DNA from: Pseudomonas flavescens
GTDB taxonomy: Bacteria; Pseudomonadota; Gammaproteobacteria; Pseudomonadales; Pseudomonadaceae
Direction: 5' to 3'
Length of the DNA: 64,000 nucleotides
Assembly: GCF_013408425.1 (NCBI RefSeq)
Contig: NZ_JACBYV010000001.1
Location: forward strand, 5,208,001 to 5,272,000
In this document: positions 17,469 through 27,509 of the stretch, one piece after another
Position numbering within the stretch: the stretch's first letter is position 1
Layout of the letters: each line of letters begins with the position of its first letter
The notes under the pieces: model-generated
The model's input: the letters and a program-made list of their open reading frames with translations, nothing else
What the model was told of the DNA's origin: nothing
Database searches by the model: none
Program-made: the position numbers and the translations under genes

Positions 17469-18485
17469 ATGCTCGTTAACCATGCACCTCGCATGTCACA
17501 GTCTTCCACCCTCGGCAAACTGCTGAGCCGCGCCGGCTGCAAGCTGGCTGCACTGACCCTGGCGCTGGGCCTGGCCATGCCGACGCTGGCCGCCGAATGG
17601 CCGAGCCGCCCGGTGAGCATCATCGTGCCGGCGGGTGCGGGCGGAGGCTCCGACGGCACCGCGCGAATCCTGTCCAAGTACCTCAAACAGGAACTGGGGC
17701 AGCAGTTCAACGTCATCAACCTGGGGCAGGGCGGTGGCGTGGTCGGCATCCAGAAGATCATCACCTCCAAGGCCGACGGCTACACCCTGGGCATCCTGTT
17801 CAACTATGCCCACTACAAGGAAATGGGCCAGGCCGACTTCAAGGCCAGTGACTTCACGCCCATCGGCCAGTACAACTTCGACCTGGCCGGTTTTCAGGTC
17901 AATACCGACTCTCCCTTCACCAGCCTGCGCCAGGCGCTCGACGCGCTGAAAGCCGACCCCGCCAAGTACACCATCGCCTGTGCCGGCGGTTGCGGCGGCT
18001 CCTGGCCGATGGCCGTGGCCGGGTTGCTGGATGCCTGGCAGGTCGATCTGCAGAAGATCCGCATGATTCCCGGCCAGGGCGCCGCTGCGGCAATGCAGGA
18101 TCTGGCTGCCGGTGGCGTCGACTTCGTGCCGTGCTCGCTGCCGGAGGCCGATGCGCTGCTGCGTTCCAACAAGGTGCGCAGCCTTGCGGTGTTCGGTTCC
18201 GAGCGCCAGGCCGCCTACCCGGACGTGCCGACCCTGAAAGAAGAAACCGGCCTGGATCTGGAGCTGGGTTCGTTCCGCGCGCTGGTGGCACCTGCCGGCC
18301 TGCCGGACGACATCAAGGTCAGGCTCGAAGCGACCCTGGAGAAGATCTACAACGACCCCGAATGGCGCAAGGAAATGGAGGCCCGCGGCTTCCGTCCGCA
18401 GTGGCGCAATGCCGAAGCCTTCGGTGAGTACCTGGAGCAGCACACCCGTGACGTCCAGGCGCTGATCGGCAAGCTCAATCCGTAA
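17469..18485 (+). CDS. TctC-type periplasmic binding protein of a tripartite tricarboxylate transporter
   Basis: The 338-residue protein has a signal peptide (cleavage near LAMPTLAA) and the TctC (Bug) family start EWPSRPVSIIVPAGAGGGSDGTAR. Such proteins deliver organic acids to TctAB. The AAAAGGAG site directly before 17469 supports this start. Together with the two membrane genes downstream it makes a complete transporter, and the location after dgoKA suggests that the ligand is a sugar acid rather than citrate. Confidence 0.9.
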   Translation: MLVNHAPRMSQSSTLGKLLSRAGCKLAALTLALGLAMPTLAAEWPSRPVSIIVPAGAGGGSDGTARILSKYLKQELGQQFNVINLGQGGGVVGIQKIITSKADGYTLGILFNYAHYKEMGQADFKASDFTPIGQYNFDLAGFQVNTDSPFTSLRQALDALKADPAKYTIACAGGCGGSWPMAVAGLLDAWQVDLQKIRMIPGQGAAAAMQDLAAGGVDFVPCSLPEADALLRSNKVRSLAVFGSERQAAYPDVPTLKEETGLDLELGSFRALVAPAGLPDDIKVRLEATLEKIYNDPEWRKEMEARGFRPQWRNAEAFGEYLEQHTRDVQALIGKLNP

Positions 18486-18551
18486 TCGTCGTACTACCCG
18501 CCTGCCGGTTTGGCAGGCGCGGTGCAGCGGCGATCATCAGGAGCGCACAGC

Positions 18552-19043
18552 ATGAAATTCAGCGACATCGCCCTCGGGGTGCTCTTCACCCTGCTTGGGC
18601 TGGGTGTTCTGTTGCACGGTCAGCAGATGAAGGTTTCACCGTTCTTCCAATACGGTGCCGGTTTTTTCCCGTCGATCATCGGCAGCTTGCTGGCGGTCTG
18701 CGGGGTAATCCTGCTGATCAAGGGCGTGCGCCTGGCGATGGTTCAGCAGGGCGGTGGCTTCTGGCTGGTGCAGGCCGGCCCCTGGCTGCGTGATCGCGAG
18801 CGGGTGATCAACATCGTGCTGGTGCCGTTGCTGGTGATGGCGTTCATCGCTGCCATCGAACGTGTCGGCTTCCTGCTCTGTGGCGTGGTGCTGGTCGGCG
18901 TGCTGTGCCAGCGCTTCAGTGGCCGACCGCTGTTGTCGTGGGTGACGGCGGTGCTGGTCACCCTGTTCCTCTACCTGTTCTTTCAGCAGGTGATGAGCGT
19001 GCAACTGCCCATGGGCTTTCTCACCGATTACCTGGGGGGCTGA
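18552..19043 (+). CDS. TctB-type small membrane subunit
   Basis: The 163-residue protein has about four hydrophobic segments (for example IALGVLFTLLGLGVLLHG and FFPSIIGSLLAVCGVILLI) in the TctB pattern. It pairs with TctA in the inner membrane. The ATG at 18552 gives a typical TctB N-terminus and length. The next gene begins 2 bp after its stop. Confidence 0.85.
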   Translation: MKFSDIALGVLFTLLGLGVLLHGQQMKVSPFFQYGAGFFPSIIGSLLAVCGVILLIKGVRLAMVQQGGGFWLVQAGPWLRDRERVINIVLVPLLVMAFIAAIERVGFLLCGVVLVGVLCQRFSGRPLLSWVTAVLVTLFLYLFFQQVMSVQLPMGFLTDYLGG

Positions 19044-19045
19044 AC

Positions 19046-20584
19046 GTGGACGCGATAATCAATGCTTTCGGCATGGTGATGACGTTCGAGGTCCTGGCGG
19101 TGATGGTGGTGGCTGCCATCTATGGTCTGTTCGTCGGCGCCATTCCCGGGCTCACCGCTACCATGGCGGTGGCGCTGATGGTGCCGGTGACCTTCTTCAT
19201 GGATCCGGTGCCGGCGATTTCCGCCATCGTCACCATGGCGGCCATGGCGATCTTCGCCGGCGACCTGCCCGCGGTGTACATGCGCATGCCCGGCACGCCG
19301 GCTTCGGCGGCTTATACCGAACCCTGCTACAGCCTGGCGCAACGTGGCCTGGGCGAATATGCCCTGAGCATGAGCGCGGTCAGTTCGGCAATCGGCGGCA
19401 GCATCGGCGTACTGGCGCTGATTCTGTTTGCGCCGTTCCTGGCCGAGTTCGCCCTCAACTTCAGCTCGTTCGAATACTTCTGGCTGGCTTGCATGGGGCT
19501 GACCGCCGCCATCGCGGTGTCCGACAGCTCACCGGTCAAGGGCGCGGTCTCGCTGCTGCTGGGTTTGCTGGTGGCCAGCGTGGGGCTGGACCCGGTGTCC
19601 GGCGAGGCGCGTTTCACCTTTGGCAATGCCGACCTGCTCGGCGGCCTGGGCTTCATCCCGGTGATCATCGGCCTGTTCGCGGTGGCGGAGATTCTGCGTT
19701 TCTGCACCCGCAACAGCCGCGCTGGCAATTCCCGGCAGGCCGCGCTGGTAGCGCAGAAACCGATGCTGCTGCAGGCGCTGCGCGACATCTTCAAATACAA
19801 GGCGGGCGTCGCTCAGGGGTCGTTCGTGGGCGTACTGGTCGGCATCCTGCCGGGGGCGGGGGCCGACGTGGCCGCGTACATCTCTTACGCCATGTCCAAG
19901 CGTGCTGCGGCCAAACGCACCACGCCGGACGAGGTCAACATGGCCAAGATCGTTCCGGCTACCGCCGCCAACAACGCGGCGGTGGGTGGCAGCTTCATCC
20001 CGGCGACGGTGTTCGGCATTCCTGGCGACTCGCTTACCGCCATCGTCATCGGCGTGCTGTTCATGAAGGGGCTGAATCCGGGGCCGACGATCTTCACCGA
20101 GAACGCCGACATGATCAACGCGGTGTTCCTGGCCTTCCTGCTCGCCAACATCCTGTTGATCCCCTTCGGCTTTCTCGCCATCAAGCTGTTCAAGCGCGTG
20201 CTGCAGGTGCCGCAGAGCATCCTCATGCCGGTGATCCTGGCGTTCTCCATCGTTGGCGCCTTCGCCGTGGAAAACACCCTGTTCGCCATCGTCACCATTC
20301 TCGCCTTCGGCATCGTCGGCTTTCTGATGGAAGAGAACGGCTTTCCGCTGGCGCCGATGATTCTCGGCATCGTTCTCGGGCCGATGCTCGAGGAAACCTT
20401 CATCACTTCGATGATGCGCGCCCAGGGCGACCTGATGGTGTTCTTCGAACGCCCGGTTTCCCTGACGCTGGCCATCATCACCCTGTCGCTGTGGATGCTG
20501 CCGCTGCTGCTGCGCGTGCTCAAGCGCCGTGCCGGCGTCCCTCCGCAATCACCTGCTCACCGCAAAGAGGAATGTACCCAATGA
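19046..20584 (+). CDS. TctA-type large permease subunit
   Basis: The 512-residue protein is strongly hydrophobic with about ten to twelve membrane segments. It carries TctA features such as GAIPGLTATMAVALMVPVTF near the N-terminus and GILPGAGADVAAYISYAMSKR in the middle. It is the main permease of the tripartite transporter. Translation most likely starts at GTG 19046, just after the tctB stop; the upstream part of the frame lies inside tctB. The end overlaps the SDR gene start (ATGA). Confidence 0.9.
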   Translation: MDAIINAFGMVMTFEVLAVMVVAAIYGLFVGAIPGLTATMAVALMVPVTFFMDPVPAISAIVTMAAMAIFAGDLPAVYMRMPGTPASAAYTEPCYSLAQRGLGEYALSMSAVSSAIGGSIGVLALILFAPFLAEFALNFSSFEYFWLACMGLTAAIAVSDSSPVKGAVSLLLGLLVASVGLDPVSGEARFTFGNADLLGGLGFIPVIIGLFAVAEILRFCTRNSRAGNSRQAALVAQKPMLLQALRDIFKYKAGVAQGSFVGVLVGILPGAGADVAAYISYAMSKRAAAKRTTPDEVNMAKIVPATAANNAAVGGSFIPATVFGIPGDSLTAIVIGVLFMKGLNPGPTIFTENADMINAVFLAFLLANILLIPFGFLAIKLFKRVLQVPQSILMPVILAFSIVGAFAVENTLFAIVTILAFGIVGFLMEENGFPLAPMILGIVLGPMLEETFITSMMRAQGDLMVFFERPVSLTLAIITLSLWMLPLLLRVLKRRAGVPPQSPAHRKEECTQ

Positions 20585-21360
20585 CCTTCAATGACCTGCG
20601 CGGCAAGCGCGTGCTGATCACCGGCTCCACCCTGGGCATCGGCCTGGCCACCGTCCGGGCCTTCGCCAAGCTTGGCGCCCATGTCGGCATCACCGCGCGC
20701 AATACGCCGGACAACCTCGACGCGCTGCTCAGCGAGCTGTCGGCCGACGGTGGCCAGGCCGCCTTCTTCGCCGGTGATCTCGGCAAGACCGATGCCTGCG
20801 TGGCCACCGTCGCGGCGTTCGTCGAGCGCTTCGGCGGTATCGACGTGCTGATCAACAACGCTGGCGCACTGCTGGAGCGACGAGGTTTGGAGAACATCGA
20901 TGACGTCTTCTTCGACGCCATGACCGACGTCAATCTGCGTTCGGCACTGATGGTCACTCGTGAAGCCATCCCGCATCTGCGCGCCTCGGCCAGGGCCAGC
21001 GGGCAGAGCGCGGCGGTGATCACCACCGGCTCGATCGCCGCACATGGCGGCGGCGGCCCGGGCGCGAGCCTGTATGCGGCCGCCAAGGCCTGGCTGCACA
21101 ACATTCAGCGCAACTGGGTGCGTGAATTCACCCCGGCCAATATCCGCTTCAACATCGTCTCGCCGGGCACCGTGGACACCGCCTTCCATGCCGACAAGGA
21201 TGATGCTGCACGCGCTGCGGTGAGCACCACCATTCCCATGGGCCGTTTCGGCACTCCGGAGGAAATGGCGCCCTCGTACCTGTTTCTCGCGTCCCATGCG
21301 TGCAGTGGTTACATCACCGGTCAGGTGCTCGACGTCAACGGCGGGCAGGCGATGCCATGA
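20581..21360 (+). CDS. Short-chain dehydrogenase/reductase of the sugar-acid island
   Basis: The 259-residue protein is a classical SDR: NAD(P)-binding TGSTLGIG at about residue 15, NNAG at about residue 95, catalytic Ser in TTGS and YAAAK for Tyr/Lys, and a C-terminal ITGQVLDVNGG. The substrate is unknown, but its place between the transporter and a GlcG-like gene suggests oxidation or reduction of the imported sugar acid or a keto-deoxy intermediate. It overlaps TctA by 4 bp and the next gene by 4 bp. Confidence 0.88.
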   Translation: MTFNDLRGKRVLITGSTLGIGLATVRAFAKLGAHVGITARNTPDNLDALLSELSADGGQAAFFAGDLGKTDACVATVAAFVERFGGIDVLINNAGALLERRGLENIDDVFFDAMTDVNLRSALMVTREAIPHLRASARASGQSAAVITTGSIAAHGGGGPGASLYAAAKAWLHNIQRNWVREFTPANIRFNIVSPGTVDTAFHADKDDAARAAVSTTIPMGRFGTPEEMAPSYLFLASHACSGYITGQVLDVNGGQAMP

Positions 21361-21797
21361 ATGTGCCGATCGCATTCGCCCCAGGGGTGTTGAGCTATGG
21401 CGCGCCCATCTGCCTCGCGCAGGCTCGGCAGGTTGCCGCGGCTGCGGAGCGGGAGGCGCTCGCCAACGGCTGGCCGATGGTGATTGCCGTGGCCGACAGC
21501 GGGGGGCATCTGGTGCTGCTGCACAAGCTCGATGAAGCGGCCCTGGGCAGTGTCGAGGTAGCGATCAAGAAGGCTTCCACCGCTGCGCTGTTCAAGCGCT
21601 CCACCAAGGGCTTCGAAGAGACCCTGGCGACCGGTGGTGCGGCACTGCGCCTGTTGTCGATGCACAACGCCATTCTGCTGGAGGGTGGGGTACCGCTGGT
21701 GCAGAACGGCAAGGTCATCGGTGCCATCGGCGTGTCGGGCATGCACCCGACCCAGGACGGGCAGGTGGCGCAGGCCGCAGCTGCTGCGCTGGAGTAG
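21357..21797 (+). CDS. GlcG/HbpS family protein (DUF336)
   Basis: The 146-residue protein has the GlcG/HbpS fold signature: AQARQVAAAAEREALANGWPMVIAVADSGGHLVLLHKLDEA and an IGVSGMHPTQDG-like end. Members are small, sometimes heme-binding or of unknown role, and occur beside sugar-acid and glycolate pathways. The ATG overlaps the SDR stop (ATGA). It ends the island operon and is followed by a hairpin at 21804-21830. Confidence 0.8.
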   Translation: MNVPIAFAPGVLSYGAPICLAQARQVAAAAEREALANGWPMVIAVADSGGHLVLLHKLDEAALGSVEVAIKKASTAALFKRSTKGFEETLATGGAALRLLSMHNAILLEGGVPLVQNGKVIGAIGVSGMHPTQDGQVAQAAAAALE

Positions 21798-21803
21798 CAG
21801 CAG

Positions 21804-21830
21804 CGCCCGCGCATGCAAGGTGCGCGGGCG
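21804..21830. terminator. Hairpin between convergent genes
   Basis: A perfect 9-bp stem CGCCCGCGC/GCGCGGGCG with a 9-base loop lies between the GlcG-like gene and the convergent DUF4282 gene. It may terminate both directions; no long T run follows. Confidence 0.55.
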
Positions 21831-21838
21831 TAGCGGAA

Positions 21839-22081
21839 TCAGGCGCGGTTGGCGATCTTCTGCAGGTTCTCGTGGATCTTGAACAGCACGATCATCAGCT
21901 CGCACCAGATACGCGCGCCGATGGCGCCGCCGATCAGGGTGCCGAGGCCGCCGAGGAAGCTGCCATAACCGCTGAACATCATCGTCAGGCCACTGATCGC
22001 CACGCTGAGCAGCAACAGCCAGTAGACGAAGGTGATGATTTTCGGGGTGAGCATCGCGTCGAAGAAGAACAGGTTCTTCAT
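21839..22081 (-). CDS. DUF4282 small membrane protein
   Basis: The 80-residue protein starts MKNLFFFDAMLTPKIITFVYWL and has two membrane segments (IITFVYWLLLLSVAISGL and GGLGTLIGGAIGARIWCELMIVLF), the DUF4282 pattern. The function is not known. The ATG at 22081 is chosen because GGAG lies 7 bp upstream; a start at 22099 would add six residues. Confidence 0.75.
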   Translation of the reverse strand: MKNLFFFDAMLTPKIITFVYWLLLLSVAISGLTMMFSGYGSFLGGLGTLIGGAIGARIWCELMIVLFKIHENLQKIANRA

Positions 22082-22247
22082 GGTGTAACTCCAGTCCATG
22101 GTAGGGGTTCCCGGGCGCCGAGCCCAAGGCGGCGGCAGAGTAGCAGGCCAGAGCGGTCGCAGCCAGTTGGCCTGGAGCGCTCGTGGTAAAGCGCCTGAAA
22201 TGAGGTTAGCGTGCTCGTCCCGGCTGTCTATCAGAGGATACCTATCC

Positions 22248-22913
22248 ATGCTCAGGCTCCACGGTTTCGCCGTCAGCAATTACTACAACATGGTCAAGTT
22301 CGCGCTGCTGGAGAAGGGGCTGCCCTTCGAAGAGGTGCGTGCCTACGCATCCCGTGACGAGGCCTTTCTGAGCATCAGTCCGCGCGGCAAGGTGCCGGTG
22401 TTGGAATGCGACGAGGGCTTCATCAGCGAGACCGCCGCGATTCTGGAGTACCTCGAAACCCTGGGGCAGGGCACCGCGTTGCTACCGCGGGGTGCGTTCG
22501 AGCAGGCCAGGGTGCGCGAGCTGGCCAGGCACATCGAGCTGTACATCGAGTTGCCAGCGCGATACTGCTACGCCCAGGCGTTTTTCGGTATGCAACTGGA
22601 CCCGGCGATTCTCAAGAAGGGTCGCGAGGAATTGCTCGCCGGTATCGACTCGCTCAAGCGCCTGGGCAGGTTCGCGCCTTATGTGGCCGGTGAACACCTG
22701 AGCCTGGCCGACCTTTACTTCCTGTACAGCATCGACCTGGCGGCTGGGGTGGCGCACAAACTGTTCGAGATTGATCTGCTCGGCGATTTTCCCGAGGCTG
22801 GCGCACTGCTCGAACGTTTCGCCACGAACCCTCATGTCCAGCGCATAGCGGCTGACAAAGAGGCGGCGTTCGGGCCGTTCATGGCGCACATGAAGGCGCG
22901 CCTGGCCGGCTGA
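22248..22913 (+). CDS. Glutathione S-transferase family protein
   Basis: The 221-residue protein has an N-terminal thioredoxin-fold GST domain (MLRLHGFAVSNYYNMVKFALLEKGLPFEEV, with RGKVPVLECDEG and FISETAAILEYLE) and a helical C-terminal domain. It likely conjugates or reduces small substrates with glutathione; the specific substrate is unknown. The ATG at 22248 gives the full GST start. Its stop directly abuts that of the convergent GNAT gene. Confidence 0.85.
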   Translation: MLRLHGFAVSNYYNMVKFALLEKGLPFEEVRAYASRDEAFLSISPRGKVPVLECDEGFISETAAILEYLETLGQGTALLPRGAFEQARVRELARHIELYIELPARYCYAQAFFGMQLDPAILKKGREELLAGIDSLKRLGRFAPYVAGEHLSLADLYFLYSIDLAAGVAHKLFEIDLLGDFPEAGALLERFATNPHVQRIAADKEAAFGPFMAHMKARLAG

Positions 22914-23393
22914 TCAGCTGGCGGCGAAGCGGGTCAGCGCGTCTCCGGTCAGGCGGTAGCCGATCCACTCGTTCTGGGGTTTGGCGCCGATGGACTCGTA
23001 GAAGTCGATGGCCGGCTGATTCCAGTCCAGTACCGACCATTCGAAGCGACCGCAACCACGCGCCACCGCCAGCTTGGCCAGGTGGCGCAGCAGGGCCTTG
23101 CCGGCGCCGACACCACGTTGCTGCGGGGTGACGTAGAGGTCTTCCAGGTACAGGCCATGCTTGCCCAGCCAGGTCGAATAGTTGAAGAAGTACACGGCGT
23201 AACCGATAGGCTCGCCGTCCAGTTCGCAGATCAGACCATGGGCGGTGCCGCCGTCGGCGAACAGGCTGTTTTCGATACCGGCGACATCGGTCTTCACTTC
23301 ATGCTCGGCCTTTTCGTAGATGGCCAGGTCGGTGATGAAACGCAGGATCAGGGCGGCGTCTTCGCGTACCGCGGGGCGAATGTTGAGTGGCAT
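22914..23393 (-). CDS. GNAT family N-acetyltransferase
   Basis: The 159-residue protein has the GNAT fold with the acetyl-CoA loop QQRGVGAGKALL and a WNQPAIDFYESIGA motif B. It resembles spermidine/spermine-type GNATs (IRPAVREDAALILRFITDLAIYEKAEHEV), so a small amine or amino-acid substrate is plausible. The ATG at 23393 drops a five-residue extension. Confidence 0.85.
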   Translation of the reverse strand: MPLNIRPAVREDAALILRFITDLAIYEKAEHEVKTDVAGIENSLFADGGTAHGLICELDGEPIGYAVYFFNYSTWLGKHGLYLEDLYVTPQQRGVGAGKALLRHLAKLAVARGCGRFEWSVLDWNQPAIDFYESIGAKPQNEWIGYRLTGDALTRFAAS

Positions 23394-23420
23394 CTGGTGC
23401 TTCCGCAAGAGTGAATGGGG

Positions 23421-23984
23421 TTATCGAATGGGGACGTCAGCCGGCACGCTGCTCAGAAAGCGTTCGATGGCCTGGCGTGAATCCAGGCGCAGGTAACGAC
23501 GATGAGCCGGGGCGTTGCGCATTTCCTCGCCGTAACGCTGGCGATAGGTCGCGTGGCGTGTCCAGGCCCAGGCGAGGATCGACTGCTCGGGCTTGAGGCT
23601 GAACAGGTTGCTCCAGCGCTCACGATTGCCGTTCCACAGGGGCTGACGCAGGGTCAGGCGTCTTAGCGTACGCGGAATCAGCTGGCGCATTACCGCCGCT
23701 CGGGGCAGGTCCAGCCAGATCACCGTGTCCGCTCGTGCCAGAATTTGTGGGCGCACGGCCGAGTAGTTGCCCTCCACGACCCAGCCGTCACCTTGCAGGG
23801 CGTCGGCTACGGCGTGCTGGAACTGTTCGGTGGGCAGCGGCTGCCAGCCGGGCTGGTGGAACAGGCCATCCAGCTCGACATGACGGTAGCCCAGGCGCTG
23901 CGCCAGGCGGCGCGATAGCGTGGTCTTGCCCGCGCCCGAACAGCCGACCACCGAAATACGTCGGCCGGGTACCCAGGCCTCCAT
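23421..23984 (-). CDS. P-loop AAA/adenylate-kinase-like ATPase
   Basis: The 187-residue protein has Walker A GCSGAGKTT near the start and the pattern RRLAQRLGYRHVELDGLFHQPGWQPL of topology-modulation-type (FlaR-like) kinases. The substrate is unknown. It starts just inside the argH stop (TGATG) and is probably co-transcribed with argH. Confidence 0.75.
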   Translation of the reverse strand: MEAWVPGRRISVVGCSGAGKTTLSRRLAQRLGYRHVELDGLFHQPGWQPLPTEQFQHAVADALQGDGWVVEGNYSAVRPQILARADTVIWLDLPRAAVMRQLIPRTLRRLTLRQPLWNGNRERWSNLFSLKPEQSILAWAWTRHATYRQRYGEEMRNAPAHRRYLRLDSRQAIERFLSSVPADVPIR

Positions 23985-25378
23985 CAGCGCGAAGCGAGCA
24001 GGGCTCTGCCGCGCTCCACAGCCAGGCGTACCTGGCGCGGTGCGGTACCGCCGATATGGTCACGGGCGTTCACCGAGCCTTCCAGGGTCAGCACGGCGAA
24101 CACATCCTGTTCGATCTGATCGCTGAAACGGCGCAGTTCTTCGAGGCTCATCTCGGCCAGATCCTTGCCGCTGTCCACGCCGTACTTCACGGCATGGCCG
24201 ACGATTTCGTGGCAATCGCGGAATGGCAGGCCCTTGCGCACCAGGTAGTCGGCGAGATCCGTGGCGGTGGAGAAACCACGCAGGGCCGCTTCGCGCATGA
24301 TGGCGTGCTTGGGCTTGATCGCCGGAATCATGTCGGCGAAGGCACGCAGCGAATCGCGCAAGGTGTCGGCGGCGTCGAACAGCGGTTCCTTGTCTTCCTG
24401 ATTGTCCTTGTTGTAGGCCAGCGGCTGGCCTTTCATCAGGGTCAACAGGCCGGTCAGGGCGCCGAATACGCGGCCGGTCTTGCCACGCACCAGCTCGGGA
24501 ACGTCCGGATTCTTCTTCTGCGGCATGATCGAGGAGCCGGTACAGAAGCGATCCGGCAGATCGATGAACTGGAACTGGGCACTGGTCCACAGCACCAGCT
24601 CCTCCGAGAAGCGCGACAGGTGCATCATCGCCACGGACGCGGCCGCACAGAATTCGATGGCGAAGTCACGATCCGACACGCCGTCCAGCGAGTTGCCGCC
24701 CACGGCGTCGAAGCCGAGCAGTTCGGCGGTTACTTCACGCTGGATCGGGTAGGTGGTGCCCGCCAGTGCGGCGCTGCCCAGGGGCATGCGGTTGGTGCGC
24801 TTGCGGCAATCGACCAGGCGCTCGTGATCGCGGCTGAGCATTTCGAACCAGGCCAGCAGGTGGTGGCCGAAAGTCACGGGCTGAGCGGTCTGCAAATGGG
24901 TGAAGCCAGGCATGATGGTCTCGGCTTCACGCTCGGCCTGCTCCAGCAGGCCCTGCTGCAGGCGGGTGATTTCAGCGAGGATCAGGTCGATCTCGTCACG
25001 CAGCCACAGGCGGATATCGGTGGCCACCTGATCGTTGCGCGAACGGCCGGTGTGCAGCTTCTTGCCGGTCACGCCGATACGGTCGGTCAGGCGCGCCTCG
25101 ATGTTCATGTGCACGTCTTCCAGGTCGACGCGCCAGTCGAACTGGCCGGCCTCGATTTCGCCCTGGATCTGGGTAAGGCCTTCGATGATCGCGTCGCGCT
25201 CGGCGTCGGTCAGTACGCCCGCCTTGGCCAGCATGGTGGCGTGGGCGATGGAGCCCATGATGTCGTGGCGATACAGGCGCTTGTCGAATTCCACCGAGGC
25301 GGTGAAACGGGCTACGAAGGCGTCGACGGGCTCGCTGAAGCGGCCGCCCCAGGACTGATTGGTTTTTTCGTTGCTCAT
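23984..25378 (-). CDS. argH: Argininosuccinate lyase
   Basis: The 464-residue protein carries the lyase signature [12 protein letters not shown] and the expected length. It cleaves argininosuccinate to arginine and fumarate, the last step of arginine biosynthesis. The start at 25378 ([21 protein letters not shown]) is the family start. It is divergent from algZ, as in P. aeruginosa. Confidence 0.95.
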   Translation of the reverse strand: MSNEKTNQSWGGRFSEPVDAFVARFTASVEFDKRLYRHDIMGSIAHATMLAKAGVLTDAERDAIIEGLTQIQGEIEAGQFDWRVDLEDVHMNIEARLTDRIGVTGKKLHTGRSRNDQVATDIRLWLRDEIDLILAEITRLQQGLLEQAEREAETIMPGFTHLQTAQPVTFGHHLLAWFEMLSRDHERLVDCRKRTNRMPLGSAALAGTTYPIQREVTAELLGFDAVGGNSLDGVSDRDFAIEFCAAASVAMMHLSRFSEELVLWTSAQFQFIDLPDRFCTGSSIMPQKKNPDVPELVRGKTGRVFGALTGLLTLMKGQPLAYNKDNQEDKEPLFDAADTLRDSLRAFADMIPAIKPKHAIMREAALRGFSTATDLADYLVRKGLPFRDCHEIVGHAVKYGVDSGKDLAEMSLEELRRFSDQIEQDVFAVLTLEGSVNARDHIGGTAPRQVRLAVERGRALLASR

Positions 25379-25595
25379 GGTCTGACTCGGCTGTATGCAG
25401 GTGCGGACGGGCCGGAAGTTTCCGGCACGACGGAAAAGTCCGCTGATGATAACAGACACGTCGGCCTGCGCAGCGGGCTGCTCGAGTGTCGTCTGGATCA
25501 CATTTTCTCCCGCCAGCAGGCATTTCGGTGGGTTATTTCGCCCGCTTGCGATGGGCTCTCTTGCCCGCTTCGAAGCGCGCGCGGAAACTGCGCCG

Positions 25596-26672
25596 ATGGA
25601 TAAGAATCTGAACATCTCGAAACCCGCGGGGCCCAACGATTTCTTCGTGCCGGAGCTGTGTCAGCCCGAGGCGCTGCTCACCACCGTGCTGCTCGCCGAA
25701 CTGCTGGTGCTGGTGCTGGTACTCGCCGAGCCGATGCTGCCCGGTTTCGACTGGGGCCGCCTGGCGCTGACTTCGCTGTTCGTGCAGTGGATCGTGCTGC
25801 TGTCATCGGCGCTGCTGTGCCGCTTGCGGCCGCTGCTCGCGCGCTTGCAGGCCATGTGGGCAGGGGCGGCCTGCTGCGCCCTGGTCATCGGCCTGACGCT
25901 CGGCTGCACGGCGGTAGCCGATTATTACGACCTCGGTGGTCCGTTGCCCCATGACGGCGAAGTGAACCTGTACCTGCGCCATGCCCTGATCAGCATGATC
26001 ATGTCGGCGTTGCTGCTGCGTTATTTCTATCTGCAGAGCCAGTGGCGACGTCAGGAGCAGGCCGAACTGCGCGCCCGCATCGAATCGTTGCAGGCGAGGA
26101 TCCGTCCGCATTTCCTGTTCAACAGTTTGAACAGCATCGCAAGCCTGGTTGTCACAGACTCTGTCAGGGCGGAACAGGCCGTGCTGGATCTTTCCGACCT
26201 GTTCCGGGCTAGCCTGGCCAGGCCCGGTACCCTCGTAAGCTGGAGTGAGGAACTGGAGCTGGCGCAGAGATACCTGTCGATCGAGCACTACCGGCTCGGC
26301 GAGCGACTACAGTTGCAGTGGGAGGTGGATGATGTCCCCGCTGATTTACCCATTCCTCAGCTGACCCTGCAGCCGCTGCTGGAGAATGCATTGATCTACG
26401 GTATCCAGCCACGTATCGAAGGGGGACTGGTGCAGATCTCAGCCAATTACATCGATGGTGTGTTCCATCTCAGCGTCAGCAATCCATACGAGGACGGCGG
26501 CAAGCCTCTGGCTTCGCGCGGAACCCAACAGGCGCTGGCCAATATCGACGCGCGTCTTGCGGCACTTTTCGGTCCGCAGGCCAGTCTCAGCGTGGAGCGT
26601 CGTGATGGCCGTCACTACACCCGTCTTCGCTACCCATGCGCAAGACTCATGCAGGAAGCCAGATCATTATGA
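25596..26672 (+). CDS. algZ: Sensor histidine kinase AlgZ/FimS
   Basis: The 358-residue protein has about four to six N-terminal membrane segments (for example [19 protein letters not shown]), then a LytS-type kinase domain with [15 protein letters not shown] (phospho-acceptor His) and a short ATPase region. This atypical His kinase pairs with AlgR, controlling alginate, type IV pili and virulence genes in Pseudomonas. The ATG at 25596 is the homologous start. The end overlaps algR by 4 bp (ATGA). Confidence 0.92.
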   Translation: MDKNLNISKPAGPNDFFVPELCQPEALLTTVLLAELLVLVLVLAEPMLPGFDWGRLALTSLFVQWIVLLSSALLCRLRPLLARLQAMWAGAACCALVIGLTLGCTAVADYYDLGGPLPHDGEVNLYLRHALISMIMSALLLRYFYLQSQWRRQEQAELRARIESLQARIRPHFLFNSLNSIASLVVTDSVRAEQAVLDLSDLFRASLARPGTLVSWSEELELAQRYLSIEHYRLGERLQLQWEVDDVPADLPIPQLTLQPLLENALIYGIQPRIEGGLVQISANYIDGVFHLSVSNPYEDGGKPLASRGTQQALANIDARLAALFGPQASLSVERRDGRHYTRLRYPCARLMQEARSL

Positions 26673-27415
26673 ATGTCTTGATCGTCGATGACGAACCCCT
26701 TGCCCGAGAGCGCTTGAGCCGTATGGTTGCCGCGCTGGAGGGTTATCGTGTTGTCGAGCCCTCTGCGAGCAACGGTGAAGAGGCACTGGCTCTGGTCGAG
26801 AGTCTCAAGCCCGACGTGGTGTTGCTCGATATCCGCATGCCCGGCCTCGACGGCCTGCAGGCCGCTGCCCGCCTGTGTGAGCGCGAGGCGCCACCTGCGG
26901 TGATCTTCTGTACGGCTCATGACGAGTTCGCCGTGGAGGCGTTCCAGGTCAGCGCCGTGGGCTATCTGGTCAAGCCCGTGCGCCCCGAACTTCTCGAGGA
27001 CGCGTTGAGAAAGGCCGAGCGCCTGAACCGTGTCCAACTCGCTGCGTTGACCCGCCCTGCCGCAGAAAGCGGCGTCGGTCCGCGCAGTCACATCAGTGCG
27101 CGTACTCGCAAGGGTATCGAGCTGATCCCCTTGGATCAGGTCATCTACTTCATCGCCGACCACAAGTACGTGACCTTGCGTCACGAAGGGGGCGAGGTCT
27201 TGCTGGACGAGCCGCTGAAGGCGCTGGAAGACGAATTCGGCGATCGTTTCGTGCGTATTCACCGCAATGCGCTGGTGTCGCGTGAGCGCATCGAGCGCTT
27301 GCAGCGCACGCCGCTGGGGCATTTTCAGCTCTATCTGAAAGGGCTCAATGGTGATGCGCTGGTGGTCAGTCGTCGTCACGTGGCGGGTGTGCGCAAGATG
27401 ATGAATCACATCTAG
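26669..27415 (+). CDS. algR: LytTR response regulator AlgR
   Basis: The 248-residue protein has a receiver domain with Asp54 ([10 protein letters not shown]) and a C-terminal LytTR DNA-binding domain (about residues 145-245, [13 protein letters not shown]). AlgR activates alginate (algD, algC), fimU-pil genes and other targets. It overlaps algZ by 4 bp. A hairpin at 27434-27463 precedes hemC. Confidence 0.95.
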   Translation: MNVLIVDDEPLARERLSRMVAALEGYRVVEPSASNGEEALALVESLKPDVVLLDIRMPGLDGLQAAARLCEREAPPAVIFCTAHDEFAVEAFQVSAVGYLVKPVRPELLEDALRKAERLNRVQLAALTRPAAESGVGPRSHISARTRKGIELIPLDQVIYFIADHKYVTLRHEGGEVLLDEPLKALEDEFGDRFVRIHRNALVSRERIERLQRTPLGHFQLYLKGLNGDALVVSRRHVAGVRKMMNHI

Positions 27416-27433
27416 GGCGCGCACCGGGGCGAC

Positions 27434-27463
27434 GGGTCGCACCTGGCTTCGGGCTGGCGACCC
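27434..27463 (+). terminator. Hairpin after algR
   Basis: A 7-bp stem GGGTCGC/GCGACCC with a 16-base loop lies between algR and hemC. Without a T run its role as a terminator is uncertain. Confidence 0.4.
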
Positions 27464-27509
27464 GCGAGCCTGTTATCATCGGTGGCAATCGTTTTTCTGG
27501 AATTGCCCC

